NCBI GenBank assembly: GCA_041390125.1
Contig: JAWKQN010000003.1
Span: 248,001-312,000, forward strand
Direction: 5' to 3'
Source of the DNA: Gemmatimonadota bacterium
GTDB taxonomy: Bacteria; Gemmatimonadota; Gemmatimonadetes; Longimicrobiales; Gaopeijiaceae
DNA: 64,000 nt
Positions 8,202-15,952 of the stretch are shown here, in pieces (within the stretch, counting starts at the first letter, position 1; each line of letters opens with the position of its first letter). The position numbers were made by a program, and so were the translations under genes. Under the pieces are notes generated by a model. It was not told the origin of the DNA. It worked only from the letters and a program-made list of their open reading frames with translations, and made no database searches.

Positions 8202-11200
8202 ATGTTTCTCCGGCTGCCCCCCAGCTGGAACGAACGCATGCGTCGCCATTGCCTCGTGGCGCTGGCCGCACTCTGTGCGGCCTGCGCGGATCGTACGGAT
8301 CCGACCGGCCTCGACCTGGATCCGCTCCTCTCCCGTCCTGCATCGTCCGTCCGCCTGCCCGGCACCTACAGGTCCAAGGTCGTGCGATCGCGCACGGCCG
8401 CGGGCGAGGCCACCTCCGCGGCGCTCCCGGCGTGGGGGGCGCGTACCGAGTGGGACCTGCTCGTGCTCTTCGATGGGGAGGCGGTACGGGACATGGTGCA
8501 CGCCGGCCCCGGAGCCCGTTCGGACCTGGTGCTTGCCACCGACGGCATCCAGACGAAGGTGGCGGTCCAGGTGGGCGTGGATGGAGCCGGCGACATCCTG
8601 CTCGAGTTGGTCTACCGCGAGCTCGGCGGCGGCTACCGCACCGTTGCGGGGACCCCGCTCCCGGCGATGTCGTTCGTGGCGGGGGAGTGGTACGTGCTCG
8701 ATGCGGGCCTCAATGGCTCGACGGCCTGGTTGGACGTGACCCACTTCCACAGCGGCGCACGCATCGGCTCGGTCCGGGAGGCGAGGAGCGGCTCGGATGG
8801 TGTCTCGCTCCCAACGGCAGCGCTCGTCGTCTCGGCCGGTCCCGGTCGCGACGCCGGTCTGGGCCAGGCCACCCACGCCGCCACCGCCCGGGTACAGACC
8901 GTCGTCCTGGGTGACGGGTCCCGGGGTCCCTTTCCCACCGGGTCTGCCGCGGTGCACGGCCTCGATCCCAATGCGTCCGGCGTCGACCACTACTGGCCCT
9001 ACGCCGAAGGGAGCGGAGCCACGGTCGCGGACGTCGTCGGCGGTGCCCCGCTCACGTACGGCGGAGCTTTCGGGGCCGATTGGTACTGGATCGGTGGTCG
9101 GAATCCGTCCTGGGACTTCAACAACGGATTCCCCGCAGGCTCGACCCCGGTGGGGAACGTCATCGTCGAGAACGGCGTGCTGAAGCTCCACCGGGAAGGG
9201 GCCGACGCGCGGGCTACGGTTCGCCTGAACGAAGATGGGCGGGTGCTCGGACTCTGGTGGGACGAGGTCCACGTCATCGTCGGGACGGACACCGACGATC
9301 CTGATCAGTACCTGAACCCTGCGCATCCCTACTCGGGCTTCGCGGCTGCGCTCCGCACCGACGTCGGCGTGAATCAGCCTCCGCAGCGGGACTTGATCGC
9401 GTGGTCGATCACGCACGAGAAGGGGTACGGTCCCCGCTTCCAGGTGCAGACGGAGCAGTCGTCGAGTGGGATCGTCCTCGCGGGCGCCACGCCGCTCACC
9501 GACCCGGTCGCCAACGGCCCCTTCCACGTACGCATCATGGGTCTGGGCAGCACGGTCCAGGTGGACTTCCTCCGGCTCCGCTCCTCCTCGTCGCCGCTCG
9601 ACCTGGACTGGCAGGCGGGGGGCACCACGACCGGGTGGACCCAGGCGCAGCTCGAGGGGCCCCGGCTCGGCATGAGGTTGTCGCACAAGAACCCCGGGCC
9701 CACGGTCTATGGCCCAGGCCGCTACTCGTACTACGACGATCTCAATGCGCGCTACGTGGGATTGTGGAGCACCACGGTGCTCCCTCCGGCGCCGAATGTG
9801 CCGCCGGTGGCGGCGTTCTCCAGCGCGTGTACCGACCTGGACTGCACGTTCACGGACGGGAGCACGGATCCGGACGGGTCGGTGGTGGCATGGGCGTGGG
9901 ACCTCGGGGACGGCACCACGTCGACGGCGCCCAGCCCGACGCACACGTATGCCCTGGCAGGGACCTACACCGTCACGCTCACCGTCACGGATGATCAGGG
10001 TGCAACGGGTCTGGTGACCCAGACCGTGGGTCCCACGGCGGCCAATGTGCTGCCCACCGCCGCCTTCACCGCCGCCTGCACGGATCTCGACTGCACGTTC
10101 ACGGATGGCAGCTCCGACCCGGACGGGTCGGTGGTGAGCTGGCTGTGGGATTTCGGGGATGGGGCCACTTCGACGGCTTCCAGCCCGACCCACACCTATG
10201 CGGGGGCGGGCACCTACACGGTCACGTTGAACGTGGCGGACAATTCCGGCGGCGTGGCGTCGGCGAGCCAGACGGTGGGCCCGACGGCTCCGAACCAGAT
10301 GCCGGTCGCCGCCTTCACCGCGACCTGCACGGATCTCGACTGCACGTTCACGGATGGTAGCTCCGACCCGGACGGGTCGGTGGTGAGCTGGCTGTGGGAC
10401 TTCGGGGATGGGACCACCTCGACGGCTTCCAGCCCGACGCACACCTATTCACCGGCCTCACCGTCACCGCGACCTCGGGGCACGTCACGACCAGACCTTC
10501 ACCGCGACCTGCACGATCTCGACAGACCGGGAGCGGGACGCACCAGTTCACGGACGGCACCGACCGTCAGCCAGCACCTGGAGCCCGACGGGTCGGTGGT
10601 GAGCTGGTTGTGGGACTTCGGGGATGGGACCACCTCGACGGCTTCCAGCCCGACCCACACCTATGCGGGGGCGGGCACCTACACGGTCACGCTGAACGTG
10701 GCGGACGACGCGGGGGGCGTGGCCTCCACGAGCCAGTCGGTGAGCCCGACGGCGCCGAACCAGCTTCCGGTGGCCGCTTTCACGGCGGCCTGCACCGACC
10801 TGGACTGCACGTTCACGGATGGTGGACGGGTCGGTGGTGAGCTGGCTTCAACCTCGTCCGCCGCGAGCCCGACGCACACCTACGTTTCAGCTGCAACGTT
10901 CACGGTGAGCCTCACCGTCACCGACGACCTGGGGGCAACCGGCTCGACCACCCAGACGGTTCCAGCCCACGCACACCTACGAGTTCACCGTCAGCCTCAC
11001 CGTCACCGACGACCAAGGCGCGACGGACTTCACGGACGGTCAGTCCCACCTCCGCGTTCACGGCGGCGTGCACCGACCTGGACTGCACGTTCACGGACAT
11101 CGGTGGGGCCACCTCGAGCTCCAGCCCGACGCACACCTTGGGGACTTCGGGGATCCGAACGACGGGTCGGTGGGGATGGACTTCACCACCTCAGACCCCG

Positions 11201-11264
11201 GCCAACCAGGTTCCCCACCGCCGCGTTCACCCACCGACCTGGACTGACCCGGGGTCGGTGGTGA
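8202..11264 (+). CDS. PKD-repeat lipoprotein, N-terminal part (array disrupted)
   Basis: Exported surface protein. A second Met at 8238 starts a typical signal, MRRHCLVALAALCAAC, with Cys as the probable lipidation site. Residues of about 30-520 form a beta-rich region with two LamG/concanavalin-like stretches (for example ARTEWDLLVLFDGEAVRDMVHAG and SWDFNNGFPAG...VIVENGVLKLHREG). From 9793 on come PKD domains of about 80 residues, each carrying CTDLDCTFTDGSSDPDGSVVSWLWDFGDG and HTY. The first two to three copies are perfect. After about 10448 the frame is kept only by chance through rearranged fragments, and it stops at 11264 in nonsense sequence. The genuine protein probably continued in other frames to 13431. 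See the repeat entry and findings. Confidence 0.7.
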   Translation: MFLRLPPSWNERMRRHCLVALAALCAACADRTDPTGLDLDPLLSRPASSVRLPGTYRSKVVRSRTAAGEATSAALPAWGARTEWDLLVLFDGEAVRDMVHAGPGARSDLVLATDGIQTKVAVQVGVDGAGDILLELVYRELGGGYRTVAGTPLPAMSFVAGEWYVLDAGLNGSTAWLDVTHFHSGARIGSVREARSGSDGVSLPTAALVVSAGPGRDAGLGQATHAATARVQTVVLGDGSRGPFPTGSAAVHGLDPNASGVDHYWPYAEGSGATVADVVGGAPLTYGGAFGADWYWIGGRNPSWDFNNGFPAGSTPVGNVIVENGVLKLHREGADARATVRLNEDGRVLGLWWDEVHVIVGTDTDDPDQYLNPAHPYSGFAAALRTDVGVNQPPQRDLIAWSITHEKGYGPRFQVQTEQSSSGIVLAGATPLTDPVANGPFHVRIMGLGSTVQVDFLRLRSSSSPLDLDWQAGGTTTGWTQAQLEGPRLGMRLSHKNPGPTVYGPGRYSYYDDLNARYVGLWSTTVLPPAPNVPPVAAFSSACTDLDCTFTDGSTDPDGSVVAWAWDLGDGTTSTAPSPTHTYALAGTYTVTLTVTDDQGATGLVTQTVGPTAANVLPTAAFTAACTDLDCTFTDGSSDPDGSVVSWLWDFGDGATSTASSPTHTYAGAGTYTVTLNVADNSGGVASASQTVGPTAPNQMPVAAFTATCTDLDCTFTDGSSDPDGSVVSWLWDFGDGTTSTASSPTHTYSPASPSPRPRGTSRPDLHRDLHDLDRPGAGRTSSRTAPTVSQHLEPDGSVVSWLWDFGDGTTSTASSPTHTYAGAGTYTVTLNVADDAGGVASTSQSVSPTAPNQLPVAAFTAACTDLDCTFTDGGRVGGELASTSSAASPTHTYVSAATFTVSLTVTDDLGATGSTTQTVPAHAHLRVHRQPHRHRRPRRDGLHGRSVPPPRSRRRAPTWTARSRTSVGPPRAPARRTPWGLRGSERRVGGDGLHHLRPRPTRFPTAAFTHRPGLTRGRW

Positions 11265-13401
11265 GCTGGCTGTGGGACCGATGACCACGCGACGGCTTTC
11301 CAGCCCGTGGCCACCTACGCTGCAACGTTCACGGTGAGCTCGACGACCGAACCCAGACCGTCAGTCCCACCCCGGTGGCCGCTTTCACGGCGGCCTGCAC
11401 CGACCTGGACTGCACGTTCACGGATGGTAGCTCCGACCCGGACGGGTCGGTGGTGAGCTGGCTGTGGGACTTCGGGGATGGAACAACCTCGACGGCTTCC
11501 AGCCCGACGCACACCTACGTTCACGGATGGGAGCTCCGACCCGGACGGGTCAGCTGCAACGTTCACGGTGAGCCTCACCGTCACCGTGGGGGCGTGGCGT
11601 CGGCGAGCCAGACGGTGAGCCCGACGGCTCCGAACCAGATGCCGGTCGCCGCCTTCACCGCGACCTGCACGGATCTCGACTGCACGTTCACGGACGGTAG
11701 CTCCGACCCGGACGGGTCGGTGGTGAGCTGGCTGTGGGACTTCGGGGATGGGACCACCTCGACGGCTTCCAGCCCGACGCACACCTACGTTTCAGCTGCA
11801 ACGTTCACGGTGAGCCTCACCGTCACCGACGACCAAGGGGACGGACTTCACGACCCAGACGGTCAGTCCCACCCCGGCCAACGCTCTACCCACCGCCGCC
11901 TTCACTTCGGCGTGCACCGACCTGGACTGCACGTTCACGGACGGTAGCTCCGACCCGGACGGGTCGGTGGTGAGCTGGCTGTGGGACTTCGGGGATGGGA
12001 CCACCTCGACGGCTTCCAGCCCGACGCACACCTACGTGGGTCACGCTGCAACTGCACGTTCACGACACCGCGCCGAACCAGCCTCACGGCACGCCGACTT
12101 CAACCCCAGGCACTGCCGGCACCCAGACCGTCGTGGCGGAGTCCCACCCCGGACAACGTCAGCCCAACGGCCCCGAACCAGGTGCCCACCGCCGCGTTCA
12201 CGGACTGCACCGACCTGGACTGCACGTTCACGGACGGGAGCTTCCGACCCCGACGGGTCGGTGGTGAGCTGGCTGTGGGACTTCGGGGACAACCTCGACC
12301 GCTTCGAGCCCGACGCACACCTACGTTTCAGCTGCAACGTTCACGGTGACCGTCACCTGACAGACCTGGCCCACGGCAACCGGCCTCACGGCCAGTTGGC
12401 TCTGGGACGCCCACCGCCGCCTTCACCGCGACCTGCACCGGCTCGACGACCCAGACCGTCAGTCGCTGCACGTTCACGGAACCGACCCCCGACGGGTCGG
12501 TGGTGAGCTGGCTGTGGGACTTCGGGGACGGAAAACCACCCCGGGCTTCCACCGACGCCCAGTTCCTCACGCGACCTGCCGGCACCTACACGGTCACGTT
12601 GAACGTGGCGGACAATTCCGGCGGCGTGGCGTCTTCCGAGCCCGACGCCTATGCCGCGGGCGGCACCTGGAACGCAACCGACCTCGACTGCACGTTCACC
12701 GACGGTAGCTCGACCCGGACGGGGTGAGCGGTGGTGGGCTGGCTGTCCCAGGACTTCGGGGATGGTCACGACCGGACCCTGGCGTCACCTCGACGGCTTC
12801 CAGCCCGACGCACACCTACGTTTCAGCTGCAACGTTCACGGTGAGCCTCACCGTCACCGACGACCAAGGCGCGACGGACTTCACGAGCCAGACCGTCAGT
12901 CCCACCCCGGCCAACGCTCTACCCACCGCCGCGTTCACCGCGACCTGCACCGACCTCGACTGCACGTTCACGGATGGCAGCTCCGACCCGGATGGCTCCA
13001 TCGTGAACTGGCTGTGGGACTTCGGAGATGGCTTTACATCAAGCCTTCCAAGTCCAGTGCATACATACGCTTCCGCCGGCAGTTACACCGTGACCCTGAC
13101 GGTCACGGATGATCGAGGTGCCAGCGCCTCCGCGACCCAGACGGTCGCTCCCGCCCCCAACCAGGTGCCGACCGCAAAGTTCCAGACACAGTGCAGCGGC
13201 ACGACCTGTACCTTCCTGGACAAGAGCACCGACAGCGACGGGACCCTCGTGAGCTGGACCTGGGACTTTGGCAACGGCGGAAGCTCCAACACCCAGAATC
13301 CAACCACCACCTATCCCGGCTCCGGCCGCTTCCGCGTCTGGCTGACCGTCACCGACAACGCCGGCGCGACTAGCCAGGCGACAGACCTCCTCGTATGTAA
13401 G
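9793..13401 (+). repeat. PKD-domain tandem repeat array, scrambled centre
   Basis: Nucleotide repeats of about 250 bases each encode one PKD domain. Two alternating linker types are seen: one reading AGAGTYTVTLNVADNSGGVAS, the other VSAATFTVSLTVTDDQGAT. Intact stretches: 9793-10448, 10600-10820, 11375-11515, 11590-11840, 11900-12030 and 12780-13401. Between them are short shuffled pieces of the same words, with deletions that are not multiples of three. The near-identity of the copies makes the region a classic target for assembly error or for recombination and slippage. Confidence 0.85.
11375..12506 (+). pseudogene. internal PKD array fragments in two frames
   Basis: Two open stretches, 11375-11947 and 11967-12506, lie in different frames. 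Each contains one or two recognisable PKD domains (CTDLDCTFTDGSSDPDG, WLWDFGDGTTSTASSPTHTY) joined by out-of-frame or rearranged pieces. They have no start context or ribosome binding site of their own. Read as the broken interior of the gene that begins at 8202 and ends at 13431, not as independent genes. Confidence 0.55.
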
Positions 13402-13431
13402 GTTCGCGGGGGCAGCCTGGAGTGCAGGTGA
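12724..13431 (+). CDS. PKD-repeat protein, intact C-terminal part
   Basis: The open frame gives clean protein from about 12786: the end of one PKD domain, then two full domains. The first has TCTDLDCTFTDGSSDPDGSIVNWLWDFGDG, followed by FTSSLPSPVHTY and ASASATQTVAPAPNQVP. The second, divergent last domain has QCSGTTCTFLDKSTDSDGTLVSWTWDFGNGG and a short tail ending KVRGGSLECR. The GTG at 12724 is not a credible native start; this is the end of the lipoprotein gene starting at 8202. The diverged final domain and natural stop argue that the 3' end is authentic. A hairpin follows the stop directly. Confidence 0.65.
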   Translation: MSGGGLAVPGLRGWSRPDPGVTSTASSPTHTYVSAATFTVSLTVTDDQGATDFTSQTVSPTPANALPTAAFTATCTDLDCTFTDGSSDPDGSIVNWLWDFGDGFTSSLPSPVHTYASAGSYTVTLTVTDDRGASASATQTVAPAPNQVPTAKFQTQCSGTTCTFLDKSTDSDGTLVSWTWDFGNGGSSNTQNPTTTYPGSGRFRVWLTVTDNAGATSQATDLLVCKVRGGSLECR

Positions 13432-13438
13432 GCGAGGG

Positions 13439-13461
13439 GCCCCCGGTCCTCCACCGGGGGC
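13439..13461 (+). terminator. hairpin after the PKD gene
   Basis: GCCCCCGGT pairs with ACCGGGGGC across a five-base loop, starting eight bases after the stop codon. It lacks a T tract, so termination is probable but not certain. Confidence 0.5.
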
Positions 13462-13506
13462 TCCCATGGCGCACCTCCCGTCAGGCGGCGGCCGAACGCT
13501 CGAGCG

Positions 13507-13785
13507 ATGAGCGGCTTCCTGGCGTCGCCGCACCTGGCCGATCTGGTGCTGGGAGTGCTGATCCTCGAGGCCACGGTCCTCGCCGTATGGGCTCGCAGGT
13601 CCGGCCGGGGGCCATCGGTCAGCGCCTGGCTCCCCTTCCTGATCGCGGGCGCCTGCTTCGCGCTGGCGTTGCGGGTCGTCCTGGCCGGAGGGTCGTCCGT
13701 GTGGGTCGGCGCCGCGCTCGTCGGCGCAGGCATCGCCCACGGGGTCGACCTTGGGCTGCGCCTGCGGGACGGCTCCGACCGGTGA
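13507..13785 (+). CDS. small integral membrane protein (92 aa)
   Basis: Unrecognised 92-residue protein with three hydrophobic segments (about residues 10-28, 40-60 and 62-82) and a charged C-terminal tail RLRDGSDR. ATG start at 13507. Its stop overlaps the GTG of the next gene (GTGA), so the two are translationally coupled. No family can be named from the sequence. Confidence 0.65.
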   Translation: MSGFLASPHLADLVLGVLILEATVLAVWARRSGRGPSVSAWLPFLIAGACFALALRVVLAGGSSVWVGAALVGAGIAHGVDLGLRLRDGSDR

Positions 13786-14315
13786 CCCGGTCACTGCAGG
13801 GGATGGCCGAACCTCCACCGGACCGCACCCCCGCCGGCGGGTCCACCGCAGGACGCGCGGACGCGCCTGCTCAGGGACCCCCGTGCCCCTTCCCGGACGA
13901 CACCGCGATCGAGCGGATCGCCACGGGTCTGATCACACGAACGCTCCCCCGCGTGGAGTGGACCCACGCCGCCCACTGGGCCGCCGCGTTCTGGATCACC
14001 CGAGCCTGGGGCAGGGAAGCGGCGTCCATGGAGCTGCCGGGACTGATCCGGCGCTACAACGAGGCCACCGGCACCCCCAACAGTGACTCCTCCGGGTACC
14101 ACGAGACCATCACGGTCGCGTCGTTGCGCGCGGTGGACGCGGCGCTGGCGGCCGCGCCCACGTCGGAGCCACTCCATCGCGTGTGCGCGCTGCTGCTCGC
14201 CTCCGAGCTGGGGACGAGCGATTGGGTGCTGCGCCACTGGACGCGCGAGCGTCTCTTCTCGGTCGAGGCCCGTCGCTTCTGGGTGGAGCCCGATCTGCAG
14301 CCGCTGCCCTTCTGA
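13782..14315 (+). CDS. conserved hypothetical protein with HxxH and GYHET motifs
   Basis: A 177-residue soluble protein (170 residues if the ATG at 13803 is used). The first 45 residues are Pro/Ala-rich. The rest is helical, with the striking motifs EWTHAAHWAAAFWITRAWG, YNEATGTPNSDSSGYHETIT and, near the end, W(T/L)RERLFSVEARRFWVEPDLQPLPF. The paired histidines plus GYHE could bind a metal, but that is a guess. Similar proteins exist as 'conserved hypothetical' in other bacteria, as far as I recall, without an assigned function. GTGA overlap with the upstream membrane-protein gene. Confidence 0.7.
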   Translation: MTRSLQGMAEPPPDRTPAGGSTAGRADAPAQGPPCPFPDDTAIERIATGLITRTLPRVEWTHAAHWAAAFWITRAWGREAASMELPGLIRRYNEATGTPNSDSSGYHETITVASLRAVDAALAAAPTSEPLHRVCALLLASELGTSDWVLRHWTRERLFSVEARRFWVEPDLQPLPF

Positions 14316-14405
14316 CGTCCAAAGGCCCGGCCGTCCCGGAGGGAGCCCCGAAGCCGACCGCGCCGGTCGCGTTGCCTGTCCCCGCGAGGGCGTCGCGCGG
14401 TCCCC

Positions 14406-14942
14406 TCAGGTCGAGATGTCCTCCTGCACGCCCAGGAGCAGGGCCTCGTCGAGGTGCGCGTCCGGATCGTTCGCATGGAGCACCGAGACGTCCCCCGTGG
14501 TCTCGAAGATCACCGCGCGCACCTGCCGGGGATCGAGCACGTTGGCCTCGCGCAGCTTCGCGAAGAGGTCCTCGCGGGTGACGTTCGCGTGCTCCATGTT
14601 GTGCTCGAGGAGCTCGGTGCCGCGCATGAGCAGGAGCGGCTGGTTGTCCACCAACCACGAGACCCGGCCGCTCCGCCTCCGCGACCACGCGATCAGCCCC
14701 TGCCCGGCGAACAGGCACGCGAGCGCCGTGACGCCCACCAGCACGCTGGGCTCCGCCTGCGCGGTGGTGGACGCGAAGAGGGAGCCCACGGCCACCGTCA
14801 TCGCGAAGTCCGACGCCGACATCTTCGAGAAGCTGCGCAGCCCGGTCATCCGGGTGAGCGCGAGGATGGCCGCGTAGGTGAGCACGGCGGAGATGACGAC
14901 GCGCAGCAGCGCGTCGGCGTCGGAGATGAGCCAGTCGGGCAT
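14406..14942 (-). CDS. DUF421 (YetF-like) membrane protein
   Basis: A 178-residue protein of the DUF421/YetF family: three N-terminal membrane helices (about residues 12-90, including VISAVLTYAAILALTRMTGLRSFSKMSASDFAMTVAVGS) followed by the cytoplasmic YetF domain (about 100-178), with LVDNQPLLLMRGTELLEHNMEHANVTREDLFAKLREANV and VRAVIFETTGDVSVL. These are the hallmarks of the family, whose role is unknown. ATG at 14942 is preceded by GGGAGA five bases upstream. Length is near the short end for the family. Confidence 0.9.
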   Translation of the reverse strand: MPDWLISDADALLRVVISAVLTYAAILALTRMTGLRSFSKMSASDFAMTVAVGSLFASTTAQAEPSVLVGVTALACLFAGQGLIAWSRRRSGRVSWLVDNQPLLLMRGTELLEHNMEHANVTREDLFAKLREANVLDPRQVRAVIFETTGDVSVLHANDPDAHLDEALLLGVQEDIST

Positions 14943-15265
14943 GAGGGTCTCCCGGTCGGGTGCGACACGATCGGCAGGGGGACATCCCCACCGTTCGTGC
15001 CGGAGCCGTGCCAGCCGGGAGGAAGCAGATCGGCCGCGGGGACGGCCCGCCCGCGCGACGACCGATCGGACCGCACCCCAGCCGTTCCGGCGCGGAGCGG
15101 ATCGGCCCGACCACCCTGCGGCCCGAGCGAAGACAGCCCCCCGTTCGTGCACGGCCGCAGCAGCGCGAACACGCTCCAGGAGATCGGCGAGCCGGCGGAT
15201 CCATGTCCAGGCATGACCGTCCTCGAACGGAAGACCGACCGGCGCCGGCTCCCTGAACGCACAAA

Positions 15266-15295
15266 CCCCCGCTCCGGCCGGAGCCGGAGCGGGGG
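15266..15295 (-). terminator. strong intrinsic terminator after cytochrome c'
   Basis: A perfect 13-bp stem, CCCCCGCTCCGGC with its complement, and a four-base loop, followed on the minus strand by TTTGT. Lies 28 bases past the stop of the cytochrome c' gene. Best terminator in the window. Confidence 0.85.
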
Positions 15296-15322
15296 TCGCA
15301 GCCGCCCGCGAGCGGGCCCCGA

Positions 15323-15796
15323 TCAGTTCGGCGCGGGACCGCGATAGTCGGTGTGACAGCCGCGGCAGGTCTGACCCACCGCCTGCGCCGCTTCACCGAT
15401 CGCGGCCCGGTCGCCGCCGTGGGCGGCGTGGACCAGCGCCTCGGTGGCGCTCTGGAATCCGGAGATCTTGCTCTGGAAGTCGCTCCAGTTCTGCCAGATC
15501 TCGGGCTTCGCGCGCGAGCCCTCCGCCGTGCCCTCCGGGAAGATGTCCGAGAGGCTCATGGCCAGCGCGTTGAGCGCCTCGGCATGACCGACCGCGTGAC
15601 CCGACCAGGTCACGTCGCCACTGGCGATGGCGCGGATGGCGCCCATGTGCGACTGGATCCCGTTCATGGTGGAGGAACGGTAGGCGGCGATCGGGGGCTT
15701 CTCCGGCTGGTTCTGCGCTGCGGCGGAACCGGCGGTCACGGCGGCGAGGCCGGCGCTCAGCGCCACGGCCGCGATCGTACGATGGAACGGCTTCAC
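15323..15796 (-). CDS. periplasmic class II cytochrome c (cytochrome c')
   Basis: A 157-residue exported monohaem protein. Signal peptide residues 1-28 end at SAAAQ. The mature part is a four-helix bundle with the C-terminal haem motif CRGCH (C144, C147, H148), the arrangement of cytochrome c'/c-556 proteins; KPEIWQNWSDFQSKISGFQSATEAL is the typical helix C region. Likely an electron carrier or gas (NO/CO) binder in the periplasm. GTG start with GAGGG eight bases upstream. Monocistronic: own promoter 40 bases upstream and strong terminator downstream. Confidence 0.9.
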   Translation of the reverse strand: MKPFHRTIAAVALSAGLAAVTAGSAAAQNQPEKPPIAAYRSSTMNGIQSHMGAIRAIASGDVTWSGHAVGHAEALNALAMSLSDIFPEGTAEGSRAKPEIWQNWSDFQSKISGFQSATEALVHAAHGGDRAAIGEAAQAVGQTCRGCHTDYRGPAPN

Positions 15797-15834
15797 AGGA
15801 CGACCCTCTGTCTGCAGGTGGCACGAAAGCTCTG

Positions 15835-15864
15835 AGGATACCTTGCGATTCCGGGGTTTGTCGA
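15835..15864 (-). promoter_or_regulatory. predicted promoter of the cytochrome c' gene
   Basis: On the minus strand TCGACA and TATCCT hexamers are separated by 18 bases, ending 38 bases before the GTG start. A good sigma-70-type match for this GC-rich region. Confidence 0.5.
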
Positions 15865-15952
15865 GAGCCGTCGCGCAACAGGAACGGTTCCGTGGGCACG
15901 CAGGGCGTGGAACTCCCCGCCGCCGAGGTCTCGCGGAGGCTCGCTCCGCCCC

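Noticed and set aside
8136..10442. A 768-residue open frame opposite the PKD lipoprotein
   Set aside because: Repeat-derived Arg/His-rich antisense of the PKD repeats; no domains or start context.
13439..13461. Possible CRISPR or riboswitch in the GC-rich gaps
   Set aside because: Searched by eye for repeat-spacer patterns and for consensus riboswitch words (cobalamin, SAM, c-di-GMP, TPP). Only ordinary hairpins were found; none matched beyond chance.
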